From: Mycobacterium sp.
GTDB taxonomy: Bacteria; Actinomycetota; Actinomycetes; Mycobacteriales; Mycobacteriaceae
Reading direction: 5' to 3'
DNA: 64,000 bases
NCBI RefSeq assembly: GCF_004298145.1
Contig: NZ_SCRH01000046.1
Span: forward strand, 145,131-209,130
Shown: positions 16,680-25,448 of the stretch, piece after piece
How positions within the stretch are numbered: position 1 is the stretch's first letter
Layout of the letters: each line of letters opens with the position of its first letter
Position numbers and translations under genes: made by a program
Notes under the pieces: generated by a model
Told to the model about the DNA's origin: nothing
Seen by the model: only the letters and a program-made list of their open reading frames with translations
Database searches by the model: none

Positions 16680-17567
16680 TCAGCGATCGCTGACGATCGC
16701 GGCGTCGACCAGTTCGGTGAATTCCGCCGCCATCGGCGACCGCGACAGCGGGCGGCCATCGAGGGTATGCACTCGGGCGGCCAAAGTCATGCTCGAGATC
16801 AGCCAAACACCTTGGGCAGCAATCAGATCCGCGACACGCAGCGCCCGATAGTCGCAGTCGTAGCCCTTGGATCTGGCCACCTCGAACAGCGCCTGCTGCG
16901 TGGTGCCGCGCAGAATCGGATACCACGGCGGGGGCGTCAGCAGGCATGGATTGCCGTCCGATACATCGGAGTCGGTGGCGATCACCACGGTCGAGCGCGG
17001 GCCTTCCAGCACATAGCCGTCGGTGCTGACGAAGATGACGTCACCGGCATCCCGGCGGGCCGCGTGACGCAGGGCCGCCATATTCACCGCGTAGGACAGG
17101 GTCTTGGCGCCGGCCAGCAGCCACGGCATCGTGTCGACACCCGTGGCGGGCAGCCCGCGATCGAGCGTGACCGCCGCCAGTCCGTCACGTCGGACCACGC
17201 TCACTCGTTCGGGAACGCCGTTGACCATCACATACGCCGTCGGCACCGAACCGCCCTCCCGGCCGCGGCTGTAGATCAACCGCATCGCGCCTTCGTCGCC
17301 AGTGCCCGCGCACCACTGCCGGGTGGCCACCTCGATCGCGCTTCGCCAACGCGGCAGATCCGGCTCGGGCAGATCGGTCAGCGCGGCCGACTGGGTCAGC
17401 CGTTGCAAGTGCGACTCGATCAGACAGGCTCTGCCGTCGCGCACCAACAGCGTCTCGAAGACACCGTCGCCGCGTAGCGCCGCCAGGTCGTCGGCGTGCA
17501 ACAGCGGCGCATCCGGCGAATGCCGTTCGCCGTCCAGCGTGATGATCACACCCGTCTGGCCGGCCAT
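16680..17567 (-). CDS. pabC: aminodeoxychorismate lyase PabC (class IV aminotransferase fold)
   Basis: This 295-residue PLP enzyme of fold type IV carries the lysine segment LAGAKTLSYAVNMAALRHA and the phosphate-binding region STDGYVLEGPRSTVVI. It is the counterpart of Rv0812, reported to act as 4-amino-4-deoxychorismate lyase, which makes p-aminobenzoate for folate. Start is at MAGQTGV; the frame extends 15 codons further without support. The same frame stays open for 32 codons beyond the stop, ending at 16581. It is divergent from ygfZ, itself a folate-binding protein gene. Confidence 0.85.
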   Translation of the reverse strand: MAGQTGVIITLDGERHSPDAPLLHADDLAALRGDGVFETLLVRDGRACLIESHLQRLTQSAALTDLPEPDLPRWRSAIEVATRQWCAGTGDEGAMRLIYSRGREGGSVPTAYVMVNGVPERVSVVRRDGLAAVTLDRGLPATGVDTMPWLLAGAKTLSYAVNMAALRHAARRDAGDVIFVSTDGYVLEGPRSTVVIATDSDVSDGNPCLLTPPPWYPILRGTTQQALFEVARSKGYDCDYRALRVADLIAAQGVWLISSMTLAARVHTLDGRPLSRSPMAAEFTELVDAAIVSDR

Positions 17568-17668
17568 GGAGGCAAAGCCTATCCAATGCCGAGCTTCACA
17601 CTGCCCGCACACTCGGCGACCAGTGTGAAGTCTGCTTCACACGCTCGCTGGCCGCGTGCACCGGAACG

Positions 17669-17674
17669 TAGAGT
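17669..17674 (+). promoter_or_regulatory. -10 hexamer of a leaderless ygfZ promoter
   Basis: TAGAGT lies six bases before the ygfZ GTG, in the 113-base gap shared with divergent pabC. Confidence 0.45.
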
Positions 17675-17680
17675 TGACGT

Positions 17681-18775
17681 GTGAGCCACCCCGTTTCCGC
17701 ACCCGATACCGGACCCGACGCCGGCGCCGTCTGGCATTACGGCGATCCGCTGGGCGAACAGCGCGCCGCCGAAACCGGCGCGATAGTGGTCGACCGCTCG
17801 CACCGGGGCGTGCTCACCTTGACCGGTAACGACCGGCAGACCTGGTTGCACAGCATCTCGACGCAGCACGTCAGCAGCCTCCCCGACGGCGCCTGCACGC
17901 AGAATCTCAGCCTCGACGGCCAGGGGCGCGTCGAGGATCACTGGATCCAGACCGAACTGGCAGGGACCACCTACCTCGATACCGAACCGTGGCGCGCTGA
18001 GCCGCTGCTCGAATACCTGCGCAAGATGGTGTTCTGGTCCGACGTCACCCTGAGCGGCGCCGATCTGGCGGTGCTCTCGTTGCTCGGGCCGCGGCTGGCC
18101 GACCAGGCGATCATCGACGCGCTCGGAGTGGACGCGCTGCCCGCCGAGCTGACCGCGGTTCCCACCGGCGGGGGCTTCGTGCGGCGGATGCCGGGCACGC
18201 CCGCCGGCCCGATCGAACTGGACCTGGTGGTTCCGCGCGCCGAGGCCGGTGACTGGCGAAACCGGTTGTCGCAGGCCGGGGTGCGGCCCAGCGGCGTGTG
18301 GGCGTATGAAGCCCATCGCGTCGCGGCCGTGCGGCCCCGGCTGGGCATCGACACCGATGAACGCACGATTCCGCATGAGGTGGGGTGGATCGGTGGGCCC
18401 GGCGACGGCGCCGTCCACCTGGACAAGGGCTGTTACCGCGGGCAGGAGACCGTCGCGCGGGTGCACAACCTGGGTAGACCACCCCGGGTGTTGGCCTTGC
18501 TGCACCTCGACGGTTCGGTGGAACGGCCGTCGACGGGTGATCCGGTGCTGGCCGGTGGTCGGACGATCGGCCGCCTCGGGACCGTGGTCGACCACGTCGA
18601 TCTCGGGCCGATAGCGCTGGCGCTCCTCAAGCGCGGGCTGCCCGCCGAGACGGAATTGGCGACCGGTCCGGAGGCGGCGGTGGCCGCGGTGATCGATATC
18701 GATTCCCTGCCTCCCGCCGAGCAGATCGGCGCCGGCCGGCTGGCCGTTGAACGGTTGCGGGGCGGTGCGAGATAA
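17681..18775 (+). CDS. ygfZ: YgfZ/GcvT-like folate-binding iron-sulfur assembly protein (Rv0811c)
   Basis: This 364-residue protein has the aminomethyltransferase-like fold and the diagnostic YgfZ motif KGCYRGQETVAR at about 248-259, whose cysteine is needed for function. YgfZ proteins use tetrahydrofolate to support assembly or repair of certain Fe-S enzymes, including radical-SAM proteins. Start is the GTG after a leaderless -10. The same-strand DUF3073 gene follows behind its own promoter. Confidence 0.9.
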   Translation: MSHPVSAPDTGPDAGAVWHYGDPLGEQRAAETGAIVVDRSHRGVLTLTGNDRQTWLHSISTQHVSSLPDGACTQNLSLDGQGRVEDHWIQTELAGTTYLDTEPWRAEPLLEYLRKMVFWSDVTLSGADLAVLSLLGPRLADQAIIDALGVDALPAELTAVPTGGGFVRRMPGTPAGPIELDLVVPRAEAGDWRNRLSQAGVRPSGVWAYEAHRVAAVRPRLGIDTDERTIPHEVGWIGGPGDGAVHLDKGCYRGQETVARVHNLGRPPRVLALLHLDGSVERPSTGDPVLAGGRTIGRLGTVVDHVDLGPIALALLKRGLPAETELATGPEAAVAAVIDIDSLPPAEQIGAGRLAVERLRGGAR

Positions 18776-18834
18776 TGAACGGTAACGTCCGCCACAGCGA
18801 GCAGGGGGCGCCAACGCCCGGTGGCGAGGCACGG

Positions 18835-18840
18835 TAAACT
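18835..18840 (+). promoter_or_regulatory. -10 hexamer upstream of the DUF3073 gene
   Basis: TAAACT in the 146-base gap after ygfZ implies a leader of about 75 bases before ATG 18922. I saw no riboswitch-like structure in it. Confidence 0.4.
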
Positions 18841-18921
18841 GTCGGCAGGACAAAACGACACCAGGAGATCGGAGCCGCCTACTCGTTAGGCCGCTCCGTT
18901 ATTGCGCGAGGGGGTTCCCCC

Positions 18922-19107
18922 ATGGGCCGCGGCCGGGCTAAGGCGAAGCAGACCAAGGTTGCTCGAGAACTCAAATACAGTTCTCCGCAGACCGACTTCC
19001 AGCGGCTTCAGCGCGAGCTGTCAGGATCGGATTCCGACGAATCCAACGCACTGGACAACGACGGCGCCGACGAATCCTGGGACGACCAGGACAACTGGCG
19101 GCGCTAG
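18922..19107 (+). CDS. DUF3073 small protein (Rv0810c)
   Basis: This 61-residue protein has a basic N-terminus (MGRGRAKAKQTKVARELKY) and a strongly acidic C-terminus (DESWDDQDNWRR), the DUF3073 pattern conserved in actinobacteria next to purM. It is probably soluble. Function unknown; the charge pattern may suit RNA or protein binding. A strong terminator follows. Confidence 0.9.
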   Translation: MGRGRAKAKQTKVARELKYSSPQTDFQRLQRELSGSDSDESNALDNDGADESWDDQDNWRR

Positions 19108-19118
19108 AACCAACGCCC

Positions 19119-19147
19119 CGGCGCCGATGCCCAGTGCATCGGCGCCG
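19119..19147. terminator. terminator hairpin between DUF3073 and purM
   Basis: Twelve perfectly paired bases (CGGCGCCGATGC and its complement) enclose a five-base loop and are followed by a T-rich CGTCTGTTCTG on the plus strand. It lies between convergent genes and can serve both. Confidence 0.75.
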
Positions 19148-19174
19148 CGTCTGTTCTGCTGAGGTGCGGGCTGC

Positions 19175-20269
19175 TCAGAATCTCGGGTGCTGACCGACGA
19201 GTTTGGCCCGCGGGCCTGCCTTTCCGCCTTTGCCGACGGTGCCCAGCACCCAGGAGTCCAGGTGCCGTGCGGTCAGGATGGCCAGGGCGCGGTCGGTATC
19301 TTCGGGAGCCACGACGGCGATCATGCCGACGCCCATGTTGAACGTCTTCTCCATCTCTTCCCGCGTCACCCGGCCGCGCTGGGCGATCATGGCGAACACG
19401 GGCGCGGGCGTCCAGGTGCCGCGGTCCATTTCGGCGACCAGCCCGTGCGGGATGACGCGTGCCAGGTTTCCGGCCAGTCCACCACCGGTGACGTGGCAAA
19501 AGGTGCGGACGTGCGTTTCGGCGGCCAGCGCCAGGCAATCCTTGGCATAGATGCGGGTGGGTTCGAGCAGCTCTTCACCGAGGGTGCGGCCGAACTCCTC
19601 GACGTAGCCTTCGAGGTTCATCCGGTCGATCTCGAGTAGCACCGTGCGGGCCAGCGAATATCCGTTGGAGTGCAGGCCCGACGCGCCCATCGCGATGATG
19701 ACGTCACCGGGTTTGACCCGATCGGGTCCCAGCACGTCGTCGGCCTCGACGACACCGATGCCGGTGGCCGAAATGTCGTAGTGGTCCGGTTCCATCAGGC
19801 CCGGGTGTTCGGCCGTCTCGCCGCCGAGCAGCGCGCAGCCGGCCCGTACACAACCTTCGGCGATACCGCTGACGATGGCGCTCAAGCGTTCCGGCACCGT
19901 CCGGCCGACAGCGATGTAGTCCTGCAGGAACAGCGGCTCGGCGCCACACACCACAAGGTCGTCGACCACCATCGCCACCAGGTCCAGCCCGACGGTGTCG
20001 TGCTTGTCCATCGCCTGAGCGACCGCCAGCTTGGTACCGACGCCATCGGTGGAGGCCGCGAGTAGCGGCTCGCGGTAGTCGCCGCGTAGCGCGAACAAGC
20101 CGGCGAATCCGCCCAAGCCGCCCCGCACCTCGGGTCGCGTGGCTTTTGTCGCCAGCGGCTTGAACAATTCGACGGCGCGATCGCCGGCGTCAATGTCCAC
20201 CCCGGCCGACGCGTAGGTGATGCCCTGACTGCCTGAGTGGCGTGTGGGGCTCTTTCCGGGATCCGTCAT
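19175..20269 (-). CDS. purM: phosphoribosylformylglycinamidine cyclo-ligase PurM
   Basis: The 364-residue protein makes AIR from FGAM with ATP in purine synthesis. It belongs to the PurM/PurL superfamily, with the N-terminal ITYASAGVDIDAGD nucleotide-binding strand, the AMVVDDLVVCGAEPLFLQDYIAVG core and the GGETAEHPG motif. It lies 66 bases after purF on the same strand, with its own probable leaderless promoter. Confidence 0.96.
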   Translation of the reverse strand: MTDPGKSPTRHSGSQGITYASAGVDIDAGDRAVELFKPLATKATRPEVRGGLGGFAGLFALRGDYREPLLAASTDGVGTKLAVAQAMDKHDTVGLDLVAMVVDDLVVCGAEPLFLQDYIAVGRTVPERLSAIVSGIAEGCVRAGCALLGGETAEHPGLMEPDHYDISATGIGVVEADDVLGPDRVKPGDVIIAMGASGLHSNGYSLARTVLLEIDRMNLEGYVEEFGRTLGEELLEPTRIYAKDCLALAAETHVRTFCHVTGGGLAGNLARVIPHGLVAEMDRGTWTPAPVFAMIAQRGRVTREEMEKTFNMGVGMIAVVAPEDTDRALAILTARHLDSWVLGTVGKGGKAGPRAKLVGQHPRF

Positions 20270-20277
20270 CGCGATAA

Positions 20278-20283
20278 AGGCTA
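20278..20283 (-). promoter_or_regulatory. -10 hexamer near the purM start
   Basis: On the minus strand TAGCCT lies eight bases before the purM ATG, so purM may have a near-leaderless promoter of its own in addition to purF readthrough. Confidence 0.4.
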
Positions 20284-20335
20284 CCGGGCGGCGCCGACCG
20301 CCGGTATCAAACGTCGGCGAAGAAGCGCAACCGAG

Positions 20336-21862
20336 TCAGTGCACGACCGGCACTTCGTCGGGCGCGAGATCGTCGAGTCCGACGCCGCGGGCCGCATTGG
20401 CGAGCATGTGCTCGATGACGTTCTTGCCCAACGCGGTCTCCCCGGGCAGTTCGATCGGATACTGGCCGTCGAAGCAGGCGGTGCACAGCCGCGAGGCCGG
20501 CTGCTCGGAGGCCGCGACCAGGCCCCGCAGCGAGATGTAGCCCAGCGAGTCGGCACCGATGGCGTGGCGTACCGCCTCGAGCATCTCCTTTTTGTCCTCG
20601 ACCGCATTGGCGATCAATTCGGCCGGCGACGGGAAGTCGATGCCGTAGAAGCAGGGCCATTTGACCGGGGGCGACGCGATACGCACGTGCACTTCGACGG
20701 CGCCGGCCTCGCGCAGCATCCGCAACAGGGCGCGCTGGGTGTTGCCGCGCACGATCGAGTCGTCGACAACGATGAGGCGCTTGCCGCGGATCACCTCGCG
20801 AAGCGGGTTGAGCTTCAGCCGGATACCGAGCTGGCGGATGGTCTGCGACGGCTGGATGAAGGTGCGCCCGACGTAGGCGTTCTTCATCAGTCCCTGCCCG
20901 TAGGGGATGCCCGACTCCTGCGCGTATCCGACGGCGGCGGGGGTGCCCGACTCGGGCACGCCGATCACCAGGTCGGCTTCCACGGGGCGTTCACGGGCCA
21001 ACCGGCGACCGATCTCCACCCTGGTCGCGTGCACGGACCGGCCGGCGATCGTGCTGTCCGGCCGCGCCAGGTACACGTACTCGAAGATGCAGCCCTTGGG
21101 GGTGGGGTTGGCGAAACGCGTGGAGCGCACCCCGTCGGCGTCGATCGCCAGCAATTCGCCCGGCTCGATGTCGCGGACGAACGAGGCGCCGACGATATCG
21201 AGCGCCGCTGTTTCGGAGGCCACCACCCACCCGCGGTCCAGCCGTCCGAGCGAAAGTGGCCGCACCCCATGCGGATCACGGCACGCGTAGAGCGTGTTCT
21301 CGTCCATGAAGGTCAAACAGAACGCGCCGCGCACGGTCGGCAGCAGATCCAGCGCCGCCTGCTCCAACGTGGAGTCGGCCGCGCCGTGCGCCAGCAGTGC
21401 GCCCAAGATGTCCGAGTCCGTGGTCGCCGGCGCCGGACAGCGGCGGGCGATCAGCCCCGCGTCGCGGGCGCGGGCGGCCAGGTCGGCGGTATTGACCAGA
21501 TTCCCGTTGTGCCCCAAGGCAACCCCGGTGCCGGCCGCCGTGTTGCGGAACACTGGCTGGGCATTTTCCCAGGTCGTGTCACCCGTGGTCGAGTAACGGC
21601 AGTGCCCGATGGCGACGTGGCCCGGCATCGCCGCCAGCGTCTGCTCGTCGAACACCTGGCTGACCAGACCCAAGTCCTTGAAGACCAGCACCTGGGATCC
21701 GTCGGCGACGGCGATACCGGCGGCTTCCTGGCCGCGATGCTGCAGCGCGTACAAGCCGTAATAGGTGAGTTTGGCGACGTCCTCGCCCGGGGCCCAGACC
21801 CCGAATACGCCGCATTCCTCACGGGGCGCGTTGAAGTCCTCTTCGGGTTCTTGGACGGTCAC
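20336..21862 (-). CDS. purF: amidophosphoribosyltransferase PurF
   Basis: The 508-residue protein catalyses the first committed step of purine synthesis. Its N-terminal glutaminase has its nucleophile at cysteine 17 (EECGVFGV) after a propeptide; the PRPP loop is VVDDSIVRGNT. The late CxxC (RLCTACFDG) suggests the iron-sulfur type. Start is the GTG with GGGGAG upstream; M. tuberculosis PurF is annotated about 19 residues longer. Confidence 0.96.
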   Translation of the reverse strand: MTVQEPEEDFNAPREECGVFGVWAPGEDVAKLTYYGLYALQHRGQEAAGIAVADGSQVLVFKDLGLVSQVFDEQTLAAMPGHVAIGHCRYSTTGDTTWENAQPVFRNTAAGTGVALGHNGNLVNTADLAARARDAGLIARRCPAPATTDSDILGALLAHGAADSTLEQAALDLLPTVRGAFCLTFMDENTLYACRDPHGVRPLSLGRLDRGWVVASETAALDIVGASFVRDIEPGELLAIDADGVRSTRFANPTPKGCIFEYVYLARPDSTIAGRSVHATRVEIGRRLARERPVEADLVIGVPESGTPAAVGYAQESGIPYGQGLMKNAYVGRTFIQPSQTIRQLGIRLKLNPLREVIRGKRLIVVDDSIVRGNTQRALLRMLREAGAVEVHVRIASPPVKWPCFYGIDFPSPAELIANAVEDKKEMLEAVRHAIGADSLGYISLRGLVAASEQPASRLCTACFDGQYPIELPGETALGKNVIEHMLANAARGVGLDDLAPDEVPVVH

Positions 21863-21970
21863 GATTCGGCGGCTCCCCGGGGAACGGTTGGTGACGGTAG
21901 GAAGTCTACGGGCACGAGGGCCGCGCCGCCGAATCCGCCAGGCGTGTTGAGCGACGAAATACCCGCCCGA

Positions 21971-21995
21971 AACCCTAAACCTGCAGTTCAGGGTT
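21971..21995. promoter_or_regulatory. inverted repeat between purF and the SCP-like gene
   Basis: AACCCT and AGGGTT flank 13 bases just after the purF-side intergenic region. It could be a weak hairpin ending the SCP-like transcript or an operator for purF. Confidence 0.3.
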
Positions 21996-21999
21996 GCAT

Positions 22000-22389
22000 T
22001 CAGCCCACATCGAACAGGGGTAGGCAGTGGTCAATCTCACCGGCCCGGGAGCCGGAAAGGCGCAGCGTGCCGGTGCCCTTCGCGTCGGCGAACGACAACT
22101 TCCCCGTGGCCAGCAACAGCCAGGTCCGCGGATCGGTCTCCACCACATTGGGCGGTGTGCCGCGGGTGTGCGTGGGCCCGGCGACGCACTGCACCGCGAC
22201 GAACGGCGGAATCCGCAGCTCCACGCTTCGTCCAGGCGCCACCGCGGCCAGGGTGCGGGCGGTGAGCCGCACGGCCGTCGCCAATTCGCCGCGGCCGGGC
22301 GCCGGCGCGGATTCGTCCCCCAACCATTCCGCGACGGCCAACACCGCCTCCCGGGTCTTGGCCGGATCGGCCCTTTCGCGCGGCGCCAT
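22000..22389 (-). CDS. SCP-like small protein (Rv0807 family)
   Basis: This 129-residue protein (begins MAPRERADPAK) contains the segment VECxPGPxHTRGTPPNVVETDPRTWLLLATG-like pattern typical of bacterial sterol-carrier-protein-related domains. It corresponds to Rv0807. The frame is open far upstream, but that part lies within the neighbouring gene. The ligand is unknown. Confidence 0.8.
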   Translation of the reverse strand: MAPRERADPAKTREAVLAVAEWLGDESAPAPGRGELATAVRLTARTLAAVAPGRSVELRIPPFVAVQCVAGPTHTRGTPPNVVETDPRTWLLLATGKLSFADAKGTGTLRLSGSRAGEIDHCLPLFDVG

Positions 22390-22423
22390 ACCCCAGGGTC
22401 TCAAAACCACGCACCCGCGTCGC

Positions 22424-23062
22424 TCAGCGGCCCCAGCGGTTGGGCGACCTCGCAGCCAGCACGGCGATGGCGCCGGCCTCGTTGATGGCCAGGTGCGCCA
22501 GCATCGGCGCGGCGAGGCTGCCGGAACGGTCGGCCAGCCAACCGAACAGCCAGCCGCCGATTCCGGTGACCAGCACGGTGGCCGCCACGGGCTCACCGGT
22601 GGCACGTGCATCGGGGATGTGCGAGAGGCCAAAAGCGGTGGCTTGCAACAACCTTCCACCGTGTCTACCGAACGCGGCGGTGCCGACGATGGCCAGCGCC
22701 GCGCGAAAGGCGGACTCCTCGGGCCAGACGGTGCCAAGGGGTATCCGCACCAGCAGCCAGTCCGGCACGGTCGCGGGCGGTTCCCGGACGGCCATCGATT
22801 GGCGCACCGGCGCCAACAGGGTTGTCGCGGCGACCGTGCTCGCCGCCGAGAACGCGGCCGCCGACCCCAGCCGCAGCCCGGCCCACAGCCGGGGCGGACC
22901 CAGGCCCAGCGGGGCCCGCGTCACCAACACCAGCGCACCGCCCATCCCGGCCTGCAGCAGTACCCGCCACGAGGCCGGCAGCCGCGGGCCGGCGAAGCTC
23001 CAGCCGACCAGGGTGGCGGCCAACAACACGGCGGAAGTCGGACGAAAATGCCTGGCGGACAT
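22424..23062 (-). CDS. CPBP family intramembrane metalloprotease (Rv0804-like)
   Basis: The 212-residue membrane protein has the CAAX-protease/bacteriocin-processing signature: EESAFRAA (EExxxR) at about 130, FGLSHIPD with the first histidine, and HLAINE with the second. Six to eight hydrophobic segments surround these sites. Substrate unknown; relatives act in peptide processing or bacteriocin self-immunity. Its start overlaps no gene, and its 5' end is 20 bases from the purL stop. Confidence 0.82.
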   Translation of the reverse strand: MSARHFRPTSAVLLAATLVGWSFAGPRLPASWRVLLQAGMGGALVLVTRAPLGLGPPRLWAGLRLGSAAAFSAASTVAATTLLAPVRQSMAVREPPATVPDWLLVRIPLGTVWPEESAFRAALAIVGTAAFGRHGGRLLQATAFGLSHIPDARATGEPVAATVLVTGIGGWLFGWLADRSGSLAAPMLAHLAINEAGAIAVLAARSPNRWGR

Positions 23063-23081
23063 CAGGATTCGCTGCCGGCAC

Positions 23082-25391
23082 TCATCCGAAGAGCCGCGGC
23101 AGCACCGCCTCGGAAGTCTCACGCAGTTCGGCCAGGGAGACCGTGAACAGCCCCTGGACCTCGACGGCGCCGGAGGCCTGGTCGACGACACCGATGCGCA
23201 CCGCCGGCAGTCCCCGCGCCTCGCACATCGAACGGAACCGGCTCTCCTCGGTGCGCGGGACCGCCACCAGCACGCGGCCCGCCGACTCGGAGAACAACGT
23301 CACGAAGGGATCGGCACCCTCGGGAAGCACGATGCGACAACCGGTTTCACCCGCCAGGGCGGCCTCGACGACGGCTTGGGCCAGGCCGCCCTCGGACAGG
23401 TCGTGCGCCGCGGACACCAGGCCGTCCCGTGACGCGGAGCGCAACACCTCGGCCAGCAGCTTTTCGCGGTCCAGGTCGACTGTGGGCGGCAGCCCGCCCA
23501 GGTGATCGGCGGTGACCTGCGCCCACACCGAGCCGTCGAACTCGTCGCGCGTATCGCCAAGCAGCAGCAGGGTTTCCCCCGGCTCGGTGCCCAGGCCGGT
23601 GGGGATGCGCCGGGCGACGTCATCGATGACGCCGAGGACCCCGACCACCGGGGTGGGCAGGATCGCCGCCGACCCGGTTTGGTTGTAGAAGCTGACGTTG
23701 CCGCCGGTCACCGGAATCCCCAGGGCCGCACAGCCTTCGGCGAGGCCCCGGACCGCCTGCGCGAACTGCCACATCACGCCGGGGTCTTCGGGTGAGCCGA
23801 AGTTCAGGCAGTTGGTCACCGCGACCGGGGTGGCGCCGGTGACCGCGACGTTGCGGTAGGCCTCGGCCAGGGCGAGCTGGGCACCGGCGTACGGATCCAG
23901 TTTGGTGTAGCGGCCGGACGCGTCGGTCGACAGGGCGATGCCGCGGCCGGTGGACTCGTCGACGCGGAGCACGCCGCCATCGGCGTGCTCGGCCAGCACG
24001 GTGTTGCCCCGCACGTACCGGTCGTACTGCTCGGTGATGAACGCGCGGCTGCACAGGTGCGGGCTCCCCAGCAGCGCAAGCAAAGTGGCGCGCAGTTCGT
24101 CGCCCGTGGCCGGTCGCGGCAGCCGCGTCGAGGTGTCCTCGTTCAAGGCGTCCTGCGTGTCGGGGCGAGCGACCGGACGCTGGTACACCGGACCCTCGTG
24201 GGCGACGGTGCGCGGCGGCACGTCGACGACGGTCCGACCGTGCCAGGTGATCCGCAGCCTGTCACCGTCGGTGACCTCGCCGATCACGGTGGCCAGCACG
24301 TCCCACTTGCGGCACACCGCCATGAAAGCGTCGACGTTCTCCGGGGTGACCACCGCGCACATCCGCTCCTGGGACTCGCTGCACAGGATCTCCGCGGGGG
24401 TCATCTGGGTGGTGCGCAACGGGACCGTCTCGAGCCGGATTGCCATTCCGCCGTCGCCGGCCGACGCCAATTCCGAAGTGGCACAAGATAATCCGGCGCC
24501 ACCCAAGTCCTGTATGCCGACCACCAGGTGACCGGCGTACAGCTCGAGGCAGCACTCGATGAGCACCTTCTCCATGAACGGGTCGCCGACCTGCACCGAG
24601 GGCAGCTTTTTGCGCGAGTTCTCGGCCCCCCCATCAGCGCTGAAGGTGTCCGACGCCAGCACCGACACCCCGCCGATGCCGTCCAGCCCGGTGCGGGCTC
24701 CGAACAGGATGATCTTGTTGCCGGCGCCCGAGGCGAACGCCAGATGCAGGTCCTCCTGCCGCAGGACACCGACGCACATGGCGTTCACCAACGGGTTGCC
24801 GGCGTAGCACGCATCGAAGACGGTCTCGCCGCCGATGTTGGGCAAGCCCAGGGAGTTGCCGTAGCCGCCGATGCCGCGGACCACGCCGTCGAGCACGCGA
24901 CGGGTGTCCGGCGCGTCGGCGGCGCCGAACCGCAGCTGGTCCATCACCGCGACCGGTCGCGCGCCCATCGCCATGATGTCGCGGACGATGCCGCCGACAC
25001 CGGTGGCCGCCCCCTGGTAGGGCTCGACGTAGGAGGGGTGGTTGTGCGATTCCACTTTGAAGGTGACCGCCCAGCCGTCGCCGATGTCGACGACGCCGGC
25101 GTTCTCGCCGATGCCGGCCAGCATGCCGGCGCGCATCTCGTCGGTGGTGGTCTCGCCGAAGTAGCTCAGGTGCACCTTGGACGACTTGTAGGAGCAGTGT
25201 TCGCTCCACATCACCGAGTACATCGCCAGCTCGGTATCGGTGGGCCGGCGGCCAAGGATCTCGCGAATGCGCTGATATTCGTCGTCTTTGAGGCCCAGCT
25301 CACCAAACGGCTGCGGCTCGTCGGGGGTGGTGGCGGCGTGCTCGACGGTGTCGATCGCGTGGGTGCGCGCACTCGTCCCGGAGACAGTCAC
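23082..25391 (-). CDS. purL: phosphoribosylformylglycinamidine synthase subunit PurL
   Basis: At 769 residues this is the small, glutaminase-free PurL that works in a complex with PurQ and PurS, both encoded in this window at 39314-40224. Recognisable parts are the substrate loop MWSEHCSYKSSK, the FKVESHNHPSYVEPYQGAATGVGGIVRDI nucleotide region (given here only as two short cores, FKVESHNHPS and GVGGIVRDI) and the second ATP-fold half. Start is the GTG just after a leaderless -10. Confidence 0.96.
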   Translation of the reverse strand: MTVSGTSARTHAIDTVEHAATTPDEPQPFGELGLKDDEYQRIREILGRRPTDTELAMYSVMWSEHCSYKSSKVHLSYFGETTTDEMRAGMLAGIGENAGVVDIGDGWAVTFKVESHNHPSYVEPYQGAATGVGGIVRDIMAMGARPVAVMDQLRFGAADAPDTRRVLDGVVRGIGGYGNSLGLPNIGGETVFDACYAGNPLVNAMCVGVLRQEDLHLAFASGAGNKIILFGARTGLDGIGGVSVLASDTFSADGGAENSRKKLPSVQVGDPFMEKVLIECCLELYAGHLVVGIQDLGGAGLSCATSELASAGDGGMAIRLETVPLRTTQMTPAEILCSESQERMCAVVTPENVDAFMAVCRKWDVLATVIGEVTDGDRLRITWHGRTVVDVPPRTVAHEGPVYQRPVARPDTQDALNEDTSTRLPRPATGDELRATLLALLGSPHLCSRAFITEQYDRYVRGNTVLAEHADGGVLRVDESTGRGIALSTDASGRYTKLDPYAGAQLALAEAYRNVAVTGATPVAVTNCLNFGSPEDPGVMWQFAQAVRGLAEGCAALGIPVTGGNVSFYNQTGSAAILPTPVVGVLGVIDDVARRIPTGLGTEPGETLLLLGDTRDEFDGSVWAQVTADHLGGLPPTVDLDREKLLAEVLRSASRDGLVSAAHDLSEGGLAQAVVEAALAGETGCRIVLPEGADPFVTLFSESAGRVLVAVPRTEESRFRSMCEARGLPAVRIGVVDQASGAVEVQGLFTVSLAELRETSEAVLPRLFG

Positions 25392-25398
25392 GGGACAC

Positions 25399-25404
25399 AG
25401 TCTA
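25399..25404 (-). promoter_or_regulatory. -10 hexamer of a leaderless purL promoter
   Basis: On the minus strand TAGACT lies seven bases before the purL GTG. Confidence 0.5.
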
Positions 25405-25448
25405 GGGTGGGCACGCCCGGGGCGTCGGATGCCGACCGCCGCGCTGCG

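Noticed and set aside
18841..18921. Possible riboswitch in the DUF3073 leader
   Set aside because: No recognisable conserved core or strong alternative hairpins; just a short leader.
20237..23146. A 969-codon open frame on the plus strand
   Set aside because: It is the antisense shadow of purF, the SCP-like gene and the CPBP gene; no domain, ribosome site or sensible protein composition.
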